A stretch of DNA of 37,363 nt from Micromonospora alfalfae. Lineage in GTDB: Bacteria > Actinomycetota > Actinomycetes > Mycobacteriales > Micromonosporaceae. Shown one piece after another: positions 30,864 to 37,363 of the stretch. Location of the stretch: contig NZ_JAKKFH010000028.1 in the NCBI RefSeq assembly GCF_022230925.1, forward strand, positions 1 to 37,363. The letters run 5' to 3'. The first letter of the stretch is position 1, and every line of letters starts with the position of its first letter. The notes below the pieces were generated by a model. It worked only from the letters and a program-made list of their open reading frames with translations. It did no database searches and was not told where the DNA came from. The position numbers were made by a program, and so were the translations under genes.

Positions 30864-32153
30864 CTACCGGGCGCGGACCTCGTCCTCCCCGCTCGGGGGG
30901 CCGGCGCGCCGAGCCGTCGGCGCCGAACCCACCACCGCTGGTGGGATGGCCGGCGCTGGCCGGGTGGGGCGCAGCCGGTCGCGGACCCGGTGTACGGCGT
31001 CGCCGGCGGTCGCGGCGATCATCGGCAACAGCCGGGTCGAATTCATGATCGCGATCTCCTCGGCCGGAGTGGTGCCGCCGTCGAGGAAGCGCAGCACCCG
31101 CTCGGCCGGGTTGCGGTCGAAGAGCCGGTCGAAGAACTCGGGACCGCCCACCCCGCCCCGGTCCAGCGCGCGCAGCGCCACCGCGTCCATCCAGCGGTGC
31201 CGGCGAGGGTAGGCCGGCTCGGGCACCGGCGCGCGGCCCGCGGCGAGGGCGCGGGCCACCTGGTCGGCCTGGCGGTACATGGCGGAGAAGGTGAAGCCGG
31301 TGGAGGGGCGGGTCGCGCCACCGGCCGTGCCGAGCCGCACCACGCGGGGGGTGGGCCGGGCCGGGAACGGCGCATCGGTCATCGGGATCACCCCGTTCTC
31401 CACCTCCCGCACCCGCAACACGCTCGGATCCAGCCCGAGCAGATCCCGGTAGCCGGCCAGCGCCGCGTCGTACCCGGCGTCGGTGAGCAGGTCCGGTGAG
31501 AACTCGGTGTACTCGACCAGGGCGTAGCGGTCGCTGACCGGCAGCACGTACCCGAAGGAGACGCCCCGGGGCGGCTGCGGGGTACGGAAGTCCATCAGCA
31601 CCGCACGCGTCGGGTCGAACACCGGCCGGTCCGCCTCCAGCCACCACCCCCGAAAGTGCTGCAACCAGGTGGTCCGCCCCGCTCGCGTCGGCGGACGGGG
31701 ACGGGAGTCGAGCACCCAGCCGGCCCGTACGCCGCGCCCGTCGCCGGTACCCACGAGCACCCGGTCACCGTCGTCGCGCACCGTCTCGGCGGGCGCGACG
31801 ATCCGGGTGGCGTGGAGGCGACGCTCGGCGTCGGCAGCCCGGTCGTAGACCGGGCCGGAGCGGAGCATGGCGTACCGCAGCGGGGTGAGGTCCAGGACGC
31901 GGCGTCGCGCCGCAGTCGCCACCTCGACCTGCTGCCAGCTCGCGCTGAGCAGCGGGTCCAGGTCGCTGTCGGGGTGACCCCAGAACGCCCAGGTGCGGTC
32001 CTGACCGCGTCGGCGCACCGGGTCGACGATGGCGATCCGCAGATCCCGGACACCGTGGCGGTCCAGTGCCGCGAGCAGCAACGACGCGGCGCCGCCACCA
32101 CCGAGCAGCGCGAGGTCGACGTCGAGCGGCGCGGAGTCGGTCACAGGGACCAC
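30864..32153 (-). CDS. crtY: Lycopene beta-cyclase, CrtY type
   Basis: A 429-residue flavoprotein that closes the ionone rings of lycopene in carotenoid synthesis. DVDLALLGGGGAASLLLAAL is the N-terminal dinucleotide-binding fold; RTWAFWGHPDSDL, LDSRPR, WLQHFRGWWLEADRPVFDP, VLMDFRTPQPPRGVSFGYVLPVS, and TRPSTGFTFSAMYRQADQVARAL are family landmarks in order. GTG at 32153 is preferred because GAGGG lies nine bases upstream; GTG at 32144 is possible. No other carotenoid genes (crtE, crtB, crtI) lie nearby, so it is separated from its pathway or serves a distinct ring-forming step. Confidence 0.85.
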   Translation of the reverse strand: MVPVTDSAPLDVDLALLGGGGAASLLLAALDRHGVRDLRIAIVDPVRRRGQDRTWAFWGHPDSDLDPLLSASWQQVEVATAARRRVLDLTPLRYAMLRSGPVYDRAADAERRLHATRIVAPAETVRDDGDRVLVGTGDGRGVRAGWVLDSRPRPPTRAGRTTWLQHFRGWWLEADRPVFDPTRAVLMDFRTPQPPRGVSFGYVLPVSDRYALVEYTEFSPDLLTDAGYDAALAGYRDLLGLDPSVLRVREVENGVIPMTDAPFPARPTPRVVRLGTAGGATRPSTGFTFSAMYRQADQVARALAAGRAPVPEPAYPRRHRWMDAVALRALDRGGVGGPEFFDRLFDRNPAERVLRFLDGGTTPAEEIAIMNSTRLLPMIAATAGDAVHRVRDRLRPTRPAPAIPPAVVGSAPTARRAGPPSGEDEVRAR

Positions 32154-32199
32154 GCTGCCACACCCTCGCGCGCGACCACCGGATGGGCCGGATCGGCGC

Positions 32200-33468
32200 T
32201 CAGGCCACCGGGGCGGGCGACTCGACAGGTGGCGGGTCGGCATAGGCGTGCGCGACGGCGGCGCGGTTGAAGACCCGCCAGGTGGCCGCGGATACGCCGA
32301 TCGCCACCACCAACCCGACCCAGTACGGCGCGGTGATGCCGAATCGGGCGGCGAGCAGCCCGCCCAGCAGTGCGCCCACGCAGTTGCCGCCCGCCGCGAC
32401 GAAGAGGTTCGTGCTGGCCACCCGGCCCTGCAGGTTCGGTGGGGTGAGTCGTTGGCGCAGTGAGTTCGACACGATGTTCCACAACCCGCCGTGCACGCCG
32501 AAGGCGAACAGCGCGAACCCGACCAGGATGGTGCTGCGGGACGCCGCCAACGCCAGGTGCAGCCCCGCCTCGATGAGCAGGCCGACCCGGATCGTCCAGG
32601 TGGCGCTGATCCGGGCGATGATCCGGTCGCCGAGGAGGGCGCCGAGCACTCCACCGCTGGCCATGCAGGTGAAGAGCAGTCCGTAGCCGACGGATCCGAG
32701 TCCCAGCCGCTCGCCGGCGAGCAGCACCAGCACCGCGAGCGCGGCGGTGAGGGTCACGTTGAGCAGACCGATCAGCACCGCCATCGTGCGCAGCAGCCGC
32801 TGGTTGGCCAGCCAGCGCAGTCCCTCGGCGATCTCGCCGCCCATCGACCGGGTACGGCGTGTGTGCGTGTCGCCGACGGCGGCCCGGAAGTCCCCGCCGA
32901 TCAGTGCCACCAGCACGGCGCTGAGGGCGTACGTGACGGCGTTGACCAGGAACGGGCTGCCTGCCGAGAGCGCGAACAGGAAGCCGCCGAGCGGGCCGGC
33001 GAGCATGCTGTGCATGAGGGTGGCACCGCCGCTGAGCCATCCGTTGGCACGCTCCAGGCGGTGCCGCGGCACCACCACCGGAACCATGGCCTGGCTCGCC
33101 GCGCGGAACACGATCTCACCGGTGTTGACCAGGAACAGCACCGCGAACAGCAGTGCCACCCCGCCCCGGCCGCTGAGGATCGCCGTGGCCAGAACGGCGA
33201 GCGCGGCCACCCGGACCAGGTCGATGACGATCATCAGGCGGCGTCGGTCCATCCGGTCCACCAGCACTCCGCCGGGCAGGGCGAAGAGCAGCCACGGCAG
33301 CCAGGCCACGGCGGACGCCCCGGCGACCACGAGCGGGTCATCGGTACGCGACGCGACGAAGAGCGGCGCTGCGACGGTGGCCAGGCCGCTGCCCAGGGCC
33401 GAGAGGGTGCTCGCCGCCCAGAGTTTGGCGAAGACCGGTCCCAGGCCGGCTCCCACGTTCCGTGTCAC
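32200..33468 (-). CDS. Major facilitator superfamily exporter (drug-efflux-like)
   Basis: A 422-residue membrane protein with about twelve hydrophobic segments, of the MFS_3/enterobactin-exporter-like type. KLWAASTLSALGSGLATVAAPLFVAS opens it, GGVLVDRMDRRRLMIVIDLVRV is the loop 2-3 signature, and ASQAMVPVVVPRHRLERANG the typical cytoplasmic loop. The second half repeats the fold (LLFTCMASGGVLGALLGDRI). GTG at 33468 lacks a strong ribosome-binding site. It is divergent from the ArsR-SRPBCC gene across a region with two operators, so it may be under the same repressor. Substrate unknown. Confidence 0.85.
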   Translation of the reverse strand: MTRNVGAGLGPVFAKLWAASTLSALGSGLATVAAPLFVASRTDDPLVVAGASAVAWLPWLLFALPGGVLVDRMDRRRLMIVIDLVRVAALAVLATAILSGRGGVALLFAVLFLVNTGEIVFRAASQAMVPVVVPRHRLERANGWLSGGATLMHSMLAGPLGGFLFALSAGSPFLVNAVTYALSAVLVALIGGDFRAAVGDTHTRRTRSMGGEIAEGLRWLANQRLLRTMAVLIGLLNVTLTAALAVLVLLAGERLGLGSVGYGLLFTCMASGGVLGALLGDRIIARISATWTIRVGLLIEAGLHLALAASRSTILVGFALFAFGVHGGLWNIVSNSLRQRLTPPNLQGRVASTNLFVAAGGNCVGALLGGLLAARFGITAPYWVGLVVAIGVSAATWRVFNRAAVAHAYADPPPVESPAPVA

Positions 33469-33543
33469 GGCGAGCGAACCTACCAGCGTCTCCCCCGGCC
33501 GCCAGCGGATTTATCCCTCCGGGAGGAGGCCGCCCGGGGCAGA

Positions 33544-33573
33544 TTGACAGGCAACCCCTTGGTTGCCTAACGT
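33544..33573 (+). promoter_or_regulatory. Primary-sigma promoter of the ArsR-SRPBCC gene
   Basis: TTGACA (33544-33549), 18 bases, then TAACGT (33568-33573). It is a near-consensus housekeeping promoter, with the start of the mRNA expected around 33580 and the ATG at 33613. The whole spacer is the palindrome at 33550-33567. Confidence 0.7.
33550..33567. promoter_or_regulatory. Operator 1 (inside the promoter spacer)
   Basis: GGCAACC-CCTT-GGTTGCC, a perfect 7-bp dyad with a 4-base centre that fills the 18-bp spacer between the -35 and -10 boxes. A repressor here would exclude RNA polymerase. It is likely the autoregulatory site of the ArsR-type protein. Confidence 0.7.
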
Positions 33574-33578
33574 GACGA

Positions 33579-33594
33579 GCAACCGAATGGTTGC
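33579..33594. promoter_or_regulatory. Operator 2 (at the transcription start)
   Basis: GCAACC-GAAT-GGTTGC, a second copy of the dyad with the same arm sequence and centre length, 28 bp (centre to centre) downstream of operator 1. That spacing is near three helical turns, so two dimers could bind on about the same face. Confidence 0.65.
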
Positions 33595-33612
33595 CTGTTG
33601 CGAGGAGGGTCG

Positions 33613-34446
33613 ATGGACGACGCGTTCCGGGCGCTGGCCGACCCCAGCAGGCGTCGACTGCTGGACCGGCTCAACGAACGCAACGGCCAGACCCTGCGGG
33701 AGCTGTGCGACGGGCTGGCCGGCACCCGACAGGCCGTCAGCAAGCACCTGTCGGTGCTGGAGGCGGCCAATCTCGTCACGACCGTGCGGCGCGGCCGGGA
33801 GAAGCTGCACTACCTCAACGCCGCCCCGATCAACGCCATCGCCGACCGGTGGCTCAGCCGCTACGACCGCGAGCGCGCTGCCACCCTGGCCGACCTGACC
33901 ACCGCATTGGAGCGACAACCCATGGAGAGCCCGACCTTCGTCTACACCACCTACGTGACCACCACCGCGCAGCGACTGTGGTCCGCGCTCACCGAACCGG
34001 CGTTCACCAGTCGCTACTGGGGTGGAGTCGCGCTGATTTCAGACTGGCAGGTCGGGTCACCCGTGCTGTGGCAGGACGCACCGGACGGCGAGCCGCGCGA
34101 CCTCGGCCAGCGGGTGCTCGTCGCCGAGCCGTACCGTCGGCTCTCCTACAGCTGGCACGGCTTCCAGGCCGAACACGCCGCGCACTTCGGCTGGTCCGCC
34201 GAGGAGTTGGCCGCCCGGCTCGGTGAGCGCCGCTCGACTGTGACATTCGAGATCGCGCCGCACAGCGGGTCGACCGTCCGGCTGACCGTCATCCACGACG
34301 ACTTCTCCCCCGGCAGTGAGATGCACCGGGCGATCAGCGGCCAGCTCGACGGCAGCGGCGGCTGGCCGGAGTTGCTGGCCAGCCTCAAGACCCTGCTGGA
34401 GACCGGCGAGCCGATGCCCGACCCGACCCCGGCCCAGGCCCGCTGA
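33613..34446 (+). CDS. ArsR-type regulator fused to an SRPBCC (AHSA1) domain
   Basis: A 277-residue two-domain protein. Residues 1-95 are an ArsR winged helix: DDAFRALADPSRRRLLDRLNERNGQTLRELCDGLAGTRQAVSKHLSVLEAANLV. From about residue 105, after the motif MESPTFVYTTYVTTTAQRLWSALTEPAFTSRYWGG, comes an AHSA1/SRPBCC ligand-binding fold with WQVGSPVLWQD, LSYSWHG and TVTFEIAPH. In most genomes these are two adjacent genes; here they form one chain, giving a repressor with its own hydrophobic-ligand sensor. ATG at 33613 has GAGGAGGG upstream. Two palindromes overlap its promoter, so it is probably autoregulated and may also control the divergent MFS gene. Confidence 0.86.
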   Translation: MDDAFRALADPSRRRLLDRLNERNGQTLRELCDGLAGTRQAVSKHLSVLEAANLVTTVRRGREKLHYLNAAPINAIADRWLSRYDRERAATLADLTTALERQPMESPTFVYTTYVTTTAQRLWSALTEPAFTSRYWGGVALISDWQVGSPVLWQDAPDGEPRDLGQRVLVAEPYRRLSYSWHGFQAEHAAHFGWSAEELAARLGERRSTVTFEIAPHSGSTVRLTVIHDDFSPGSEMHRAISGQLDGSGGWPELLASLKTLLETGEPMPDPTPAQAR

Positions 34447-34756
34447 CCGAGCGCGGATCGCGCTACCCCAGGCGGTGCATTTCCGCCGTCGTCGGCAATA
34501 CCTCGCCATCGGCCCAGCGACGACAGCCCGGCCGGAGCAGACATCGATCGGAGCACCGGTGCCGGTCGGGTCGTCCGGGCCTTTCCGCAGCTCTCCCCAC
34601 CTTCGGGTGGACACGTGACGGCAACGAGGATTTCTCATTTTCACCTGATCGTGGACCCAACCCACCTAGTGTTGGGCACACCGGTGCTAGTCACGGAGTT
34701 GGCCACCCGAACGACGTCCCACGCAGTCAGCGGACGAAAAGTGAGGGAAGACGCGT
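34447..34756. other. 310-bp gene-free leader region
   Basis: No gene is supported here. It contains the upstream region of the surface protein gene at 34757, with an A/T-richer patch (34627-34645) and a small dyad CCCAAC-(9)-GTTGGG at 34656-34676 that might be an operator. I could not identify a convincing promoter or riboswitch. Confidence 0.5.
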
Positions 34757-35242
34757 ATGAAGGTCTCAACAGCACTCTGCTCGGCGGCGCTCGGCGTGGG
34801 CCTCGGCACGCTCCTGCTGCCAGGCGCCGCACTGGCCGACACCACTGTGTCACCGGCCACCACCCCGGTCGGTGGGACCGTCGTGCTCACCGCGACGACC
34901 TGCAACCCGAAGTCGGGTGACGCCCTCTTCCGGGTCACCGGCCCCAACCGCGACCAGAACGTCCGATCCACCACGGCCGCCGCCGGCGGTGGGCTGAGCG
35001 CCGAGCTCTTCACCGCCGGGTTCACCCTGGGCACGTACACGGTGGCGGCGACCTGCGGCGACGGCAGCTCGGCCGGCACCGCCACCTTCGCCGTCACCCC
35101 GATCGGCGGCGCGCCGGCCGGCTCCGGCGGCGACAACCGTGACACCGGCGCTCTCGCCGCCGGCGGCACGCTGCTCGGCACCGCCCTCGCCGGCGCGGTG
35201 ATCCTGATCCGCCGGCGCCGTCCGGTGTCCACTGTCGCCTGA
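34757..35242 (+). CDS. Secreted surface protein, probable sortase substrate
   Basis: A 161-residue exported protein. The signal peptide ends after ALA (residue 27). The mature part is a single beta-rich Ig-like domain with two cysteines (49 and 100) placed for a disulfide. The C-terminus has a Gly/Ser linker, DNRDTG (126-131), a hydrophobic helix ALAAGGTLLGTALAGAVILI and a basic RRRR tail. That is a cell-wall sorting layout without a canonical LPXTG. ATG at 34757 follows GAGGGAAG by about seven bases. The sortase gene follows, so the protein is probably cut at or near TG and attached to the wall. Confidence 0.75.
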   Translation: MKVSTALCSAALGVGLGTLLLPGAALADTTVSPATTPVGGTVVLTATTCNPKSGDALFRVTGPNRDQNVRSTTAAAGGGLSAELFTAGFTLGTYTVAATCGDGSSAGTATFAVTPIGGAPAGSGGDNRDTGALAAGGTLLGTALAGAVILIRRRRPVSTVA

Positions 35243-35267
35243 TCGGCGACCGTTCCATCCCTGAGAC

Positions 35268-35302
35268 GGGTGCCCGCGCCGGTGACACCGGCGCGGGCAC
35301 CC
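35268..35302 (+). terminator. Hairpin between surface protein and sortase genes
   Basis: A perfect 15-bp stem (35268-35282 with 35288-35302) with a 5-base loop. It lies 25 bp after the surface protein stop and 26 bp before the sortase start. With no T-run it may attenuate rather than stop transcription, keeping sortase levels below those of its substrate. Confidence 0.6.
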
Positions 35303-35328
35303 CGACGACCCGGTACGGAGGTGCACAC

Positions 35329-35940
35329 GTGCGGTGGCGGCGAACCCTACCGGCAGTGGTAGCCCTGCTCGGCGTGACCGGGCTCGGGCTGATCACCGTC
35401 GGCCTCACCGCCGACCCGGCGCGGCCACCACTACCGTCGGCCGACGCGCCGACCCGCACCCACCCCGCACCGGACCTGGCGCCGTTGCCACCCGCCGCGC
35501 CGATCCGGGTGCAGATCCCCGCCATCGACGTACGCGCCGACATCGTCCCCGTCGGCGCCGACGCCGCCGGGGTGCTGGAGGTGCCGCCGCTGGACCGGCC
35601 CACCCTCGCCGGCTGGTACCGGCACGGGGTCAGCCCCGGTGAGACAGGCAACGCCGTCCTGGTCGGACACGTCGACGCGCCCTCCGGCCCCGCGGTCTTC
35701 TTCGACCTCGGTCGGCTCCGCGCCGGGCAGCAGGTGCAGGTCACCCGCGCCGACGCGCGGGTCGCCACATTCACAGTGGACGACGTGCGGGCGTACCCCA
35801 AGGAGCACTTCCCCACCACCCTGGTCTACGGCCCGGCCGACGCCGCCGGGCTACGCCTGATCACCTGCGGCGGCCGGTTCGACGCGGCGACCGGCAACTA
35901 CGTCGACAACATCGTCGTCTTCGCCACCCGCACCGCCTGA
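35329..35940 (+). CDS. Class F-type sortase
   Basis: A 203-residue transpeptidase that joins surface proteins to peptidoglycan. An N-terminal membrane anchor (LPAVVALLGVTGLGLITVGLTA) leads through a Pro/Ala-rich linker to the catalytic domain: IRVQIPAIDVRADIVPVG, catalytic His114 in LVGHVDA, and catalytic Cys180 in LITCGG, with FDAATGNYVDNIVVFA at the end. I cannot place the third residue (Arg) with certainty; Arg183 in CGGRF is a candidate. GTG at 35329 has GGAGG about eight bases upstream. It stands directly after its probable substrate. Confidence 0.87.
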   Translation: MRWRRTLPAVVALLGVTGLGLITVGLTADPARPPLPSADAPTRTHPAPDLAPLPPAAPIRVQIPAIDVRADIVPVGADAAGVLEVPPLDRPTLAGWYRHGVSPGETGNAVLVGHVDAPSGPAVFFDLGRLRAGQQVQVTRADARVATFTVDDVRAYPKEHFPTTLVYGPADAAGLRLITCGGRFDAATGNYVDNIVVFATRTA

Positions 35941-36071
35941 ACCGGACCACCCGCCTGAAACCGAGCACGCCCGCGCCGCCTCCCCGCTGTCGGGAGCCGG
36001 ACCCTGGTCGGCAGAATGCGGTGGCACCATCCCCTGATCGGGACGGTGCGCCGGCGACGGGGAGGCACGCG

Positions 36072-37172
36072 GTGGATCAGCGACCGGTACGGGACCGGAC
36101 CGGTCGAGGCGTACGCGCCCTGGCCCGGCGACTGCTCGGACGGGTCGAGGGCGCCTCCCCCACCCCCCGCCGGTCCAACCCGGACGCCGTGGTCGACTGC
36201 GCCGTCTACGTCAACGGCCGCCGCGAACCCGGTCAACCGCACTACGCCGACGCGTACGCCCGGGCGCGGCACCGCCGCGACGCCTTCGTGTGGCTGGGAC
36301 TGCACGATCCCGGCCCGGCCGTGCTCGCCGCCGTCGGCCAGACCTTCGGCCTCGACGAACTGACAGTCGAACAGGCCCTCGCCGACGGGCACCGGCCCAC
36401 AGTGCAGCGCCACGGGCCGGTCACGCTGCTGGTCCTGCGCACCGCCGGGTACGTGGAGCACGACGAGCTGACCGACACCTCCGAGGTGATCGACACCGGT
36501 GACGTGATGGTGCTGCTCGGCGACCGCTTCGCCATCACTGTGCGGCACGGCGCCGCCGGGGCACTGCGCAGCGTCCGCGCGGACATCGAGCGCCGCCCCG
36601 CGCTGCTGGCCGCCGGCCCGTGGGCGGTGGCGTACGCGGTCTGCGCCCGCATGGTCGACTCCTACCTGGAGGTGGCCGGGCACGTGGAACGGGACCTGGA
36701 ACGGGTCGAGGAGGCGGTGTTCGCCCGCGACCGCAGCGCCGACATCCAGCACATCTACCAGCTCAAACGGGAGGTGGTGGAGTTCAAGCGGGCAGTCCTG
36801 CCGTTGCAGGCGCCGATGCGTACGCTGCTCGAACCCGACGGTCCGCCGCGTGCCCTGCACCGCTGGTTCGTCGACGTCGACGGCCGGCTGAGCCGGGCGG
36901 TGGACCGGGTGGCCGCGTACGACGACCTGCTCACCTCGATCGTTCAGTCGCGACTGGCGCAGCTCGCCGTCGAGCAGAACAACGACATGCGCAAGATCGC
37001 CGCTTGGGCGGCCATCGCGGCCACCCAGACCGGCATAGCCGGCATCTACGGCATGAACTTCAACCACATGCCCGAGCTGGCCTGGCGCTACGGCTACGCC
37101 GGGGCCCTCACCCTGATGGCGGCGGCGGCCCTGTTCCTGTACCGGCTGTTCCGCCGCTCCGGCTGGCTCTAA
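36072..37172 (+). CDS. corA: CorA-family magnesium/cobalt transporter
   Basis: A 366-residue divalent-cation channel-type transporter. The cytoplasmic part carries FVWLGLHDPGPAVLAAVGQTFGLDELTVEQAL and EEAVFARDRSADIQHIYQLKREVVEFKRAVLPLQAPM, typical of CorA. The C-terminal pair of helices begins at MRKIAAWAAIAATQTGIAGIYGMNF, with the essential GMN motif, ending in a second helix and the basic tail FRRSGWL. GTG at 36072 follows GGGGAGG by six bases and is preferred over an earlier start at 36021. It is monocistronic and faces the C-rich segment at the window edge. Confidence 0.92.
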   Translation: MDQRPVRDRTGRGVRALARRLLGRVEGASPTPRRSNPDAVVDCAVYVNGRREPGQPHYADAYARARHRRDAFVWLGLHDPGPAVLAAVGQTFGLDELTVEQALADGHRPTVQRHGPVTLLVLRTAGYVEHDELTDTSEVIDTGDVMVLLGDRFAITVRHGAAGALRSVRADIERRPALLAAGPWAVAYAVCARMVDSYLEVAGHVERDLERVEEAVFARDRSADIQHIYQLKREVVEFKRAVLPLQAPMRTLLEPDGPPRALHRWFVDVDGRLSRAVDRVAAYDDLLTSIVQSRLAQLAVEQNNDMRKIAAWAAIAATQTGIAGIYGMNFNHMPELAWRYGYAGALTLMAAAALFLYRLFRRSGWL

Positions 37173-37269
37173 CCCCCCGCACCCCGCCCGCGCCCCGCCC
37201 CGCCCGCGCCCCGCGCCCCGCGCCCGCGCCCCGCGCCCGCGCCCCGGCCTCGCCCCGCGCCTCGCCCTG
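37173..37269. repeat. C-rich low-complexity stretch
   Basis: About 97 bases built almost only of C and G with repeats of GCCCCGC and CGCGCCC. The minus strand has many G4 tracts spaced by one to four bases, so it could form G-quadruplexes. It directly follows corA. Confidence 0.7.
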
Positions 37270-37342
37270 CGCGATCTTGCAGTTTCTGTCGTCGATATGA
37301 ACCTTCCGCACCTTATGCCGGGGCAGAAAGTGCAAGATCGCG
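37270..37342. repeat. Extragenic palindrome with 19-bp arms
   Basis: The left arm (37270-37288) CGCGATCTTGCAGTTTCTG and right arm (37324-37342) are inverted copies with a single mismatch, separated by 35 bases. I recall similar GATCTTGCA/TGCAAGATC palindromes as frequent intergenic repeats in Micromonospora; unverified. Three GGGGGTGT units follow at 37342-37363. Confidence 0.65.
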
Positions 37343-37363
37343 GGGGTGTGGGGGTGTGGGGGT

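Overview
The window reads as ordinary chromosome from a high-GC actinomycete, most probably Micromonosporaceae (a Micromonospora-like genome). Reasons: very strong G/C preference at third codon positions, frequent GTG starts, many 4-bp start/stop overlaps, a mycothiol-dependent formaldehyde dehydrogenase, an EthA-like monooxygenase, a class F-type sortase, a DUF6297-type permease, and extragenic inverted repeats that resemble ones I remember from Micromonospora. I see no rRNA, tRNA, CRISPR array, phage or insertion sequence.

Left part (1-5.4 kb): a Pro/Ala/Gln-rich gene end at the window edge; two paralogous secreted lysozyme-fold proteins (478-1062 and 3666-4379, both minus) around a MazG-like pyrophosphohydrolase and a secreted alpha/beta hydrolase. 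Upstream of the first paralog lie three tandem copies of a GGAAT-N18-GTT promoter (SigR/SigH type), and the second has one copy, so the two genes probably share an ECF sigma factor. A 21-bp perfect inverted repeat with an 85-bp spacer lies behind the second promoter.

4.9-13.9 kb is housekeeping and redox metabolism: VOC protein, TrmO (tRNA t6A methyltransferase), MscR with a partner metallo-hydrolase (formaldehyde detoxification through mycothiol), a DoxX-like protein, an LtrA-like membrane protein, an SDR plus EthA-type Baeyer-Villiger monooxygenase operon, and two small genes divergent from a WYL regulator across a palindromic operator.

14.0-22.2 kb is the most unusual part. Four genes joined by 4-bp overlaps encode a MalK-like ABC protein that has lost essentially every catalytic motif, a sugar-binding-type lipoprotein, a single-chain fusion of two MalF/MalG-type permeases, and a membrane-anchored NB-ARC/TPR (STAND-like) protein whose P-loop lysine is threonine. 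The set looks like a transporter turned into a receptor complex. A normal ABC ATPase and a DUF6297-type permease follow in the same direction.

22.3-30.4 kb: RibD_C-type reductase, MocR regulator divergent from a LysE exporter and a B3/4-domain protein, UlaG-like metallo-hydrolase, SDR, two unnamed membrane proteins (one with a PLD-like domain), a Cys-rich pentapeptide-repeat protein and a small acidic protein. 30.4-37.4 kb: RNase HI, an isolated lycopene cyclase, an MFS exporter, an ArsR-SRPBCC fusion regulator with an operator placed inside the promoter spacer, a surface protein with an atypical sorting signal beside its sortase, and CorA. The right edge is a G/C-tract-rich segment with another extragenic palindrome.
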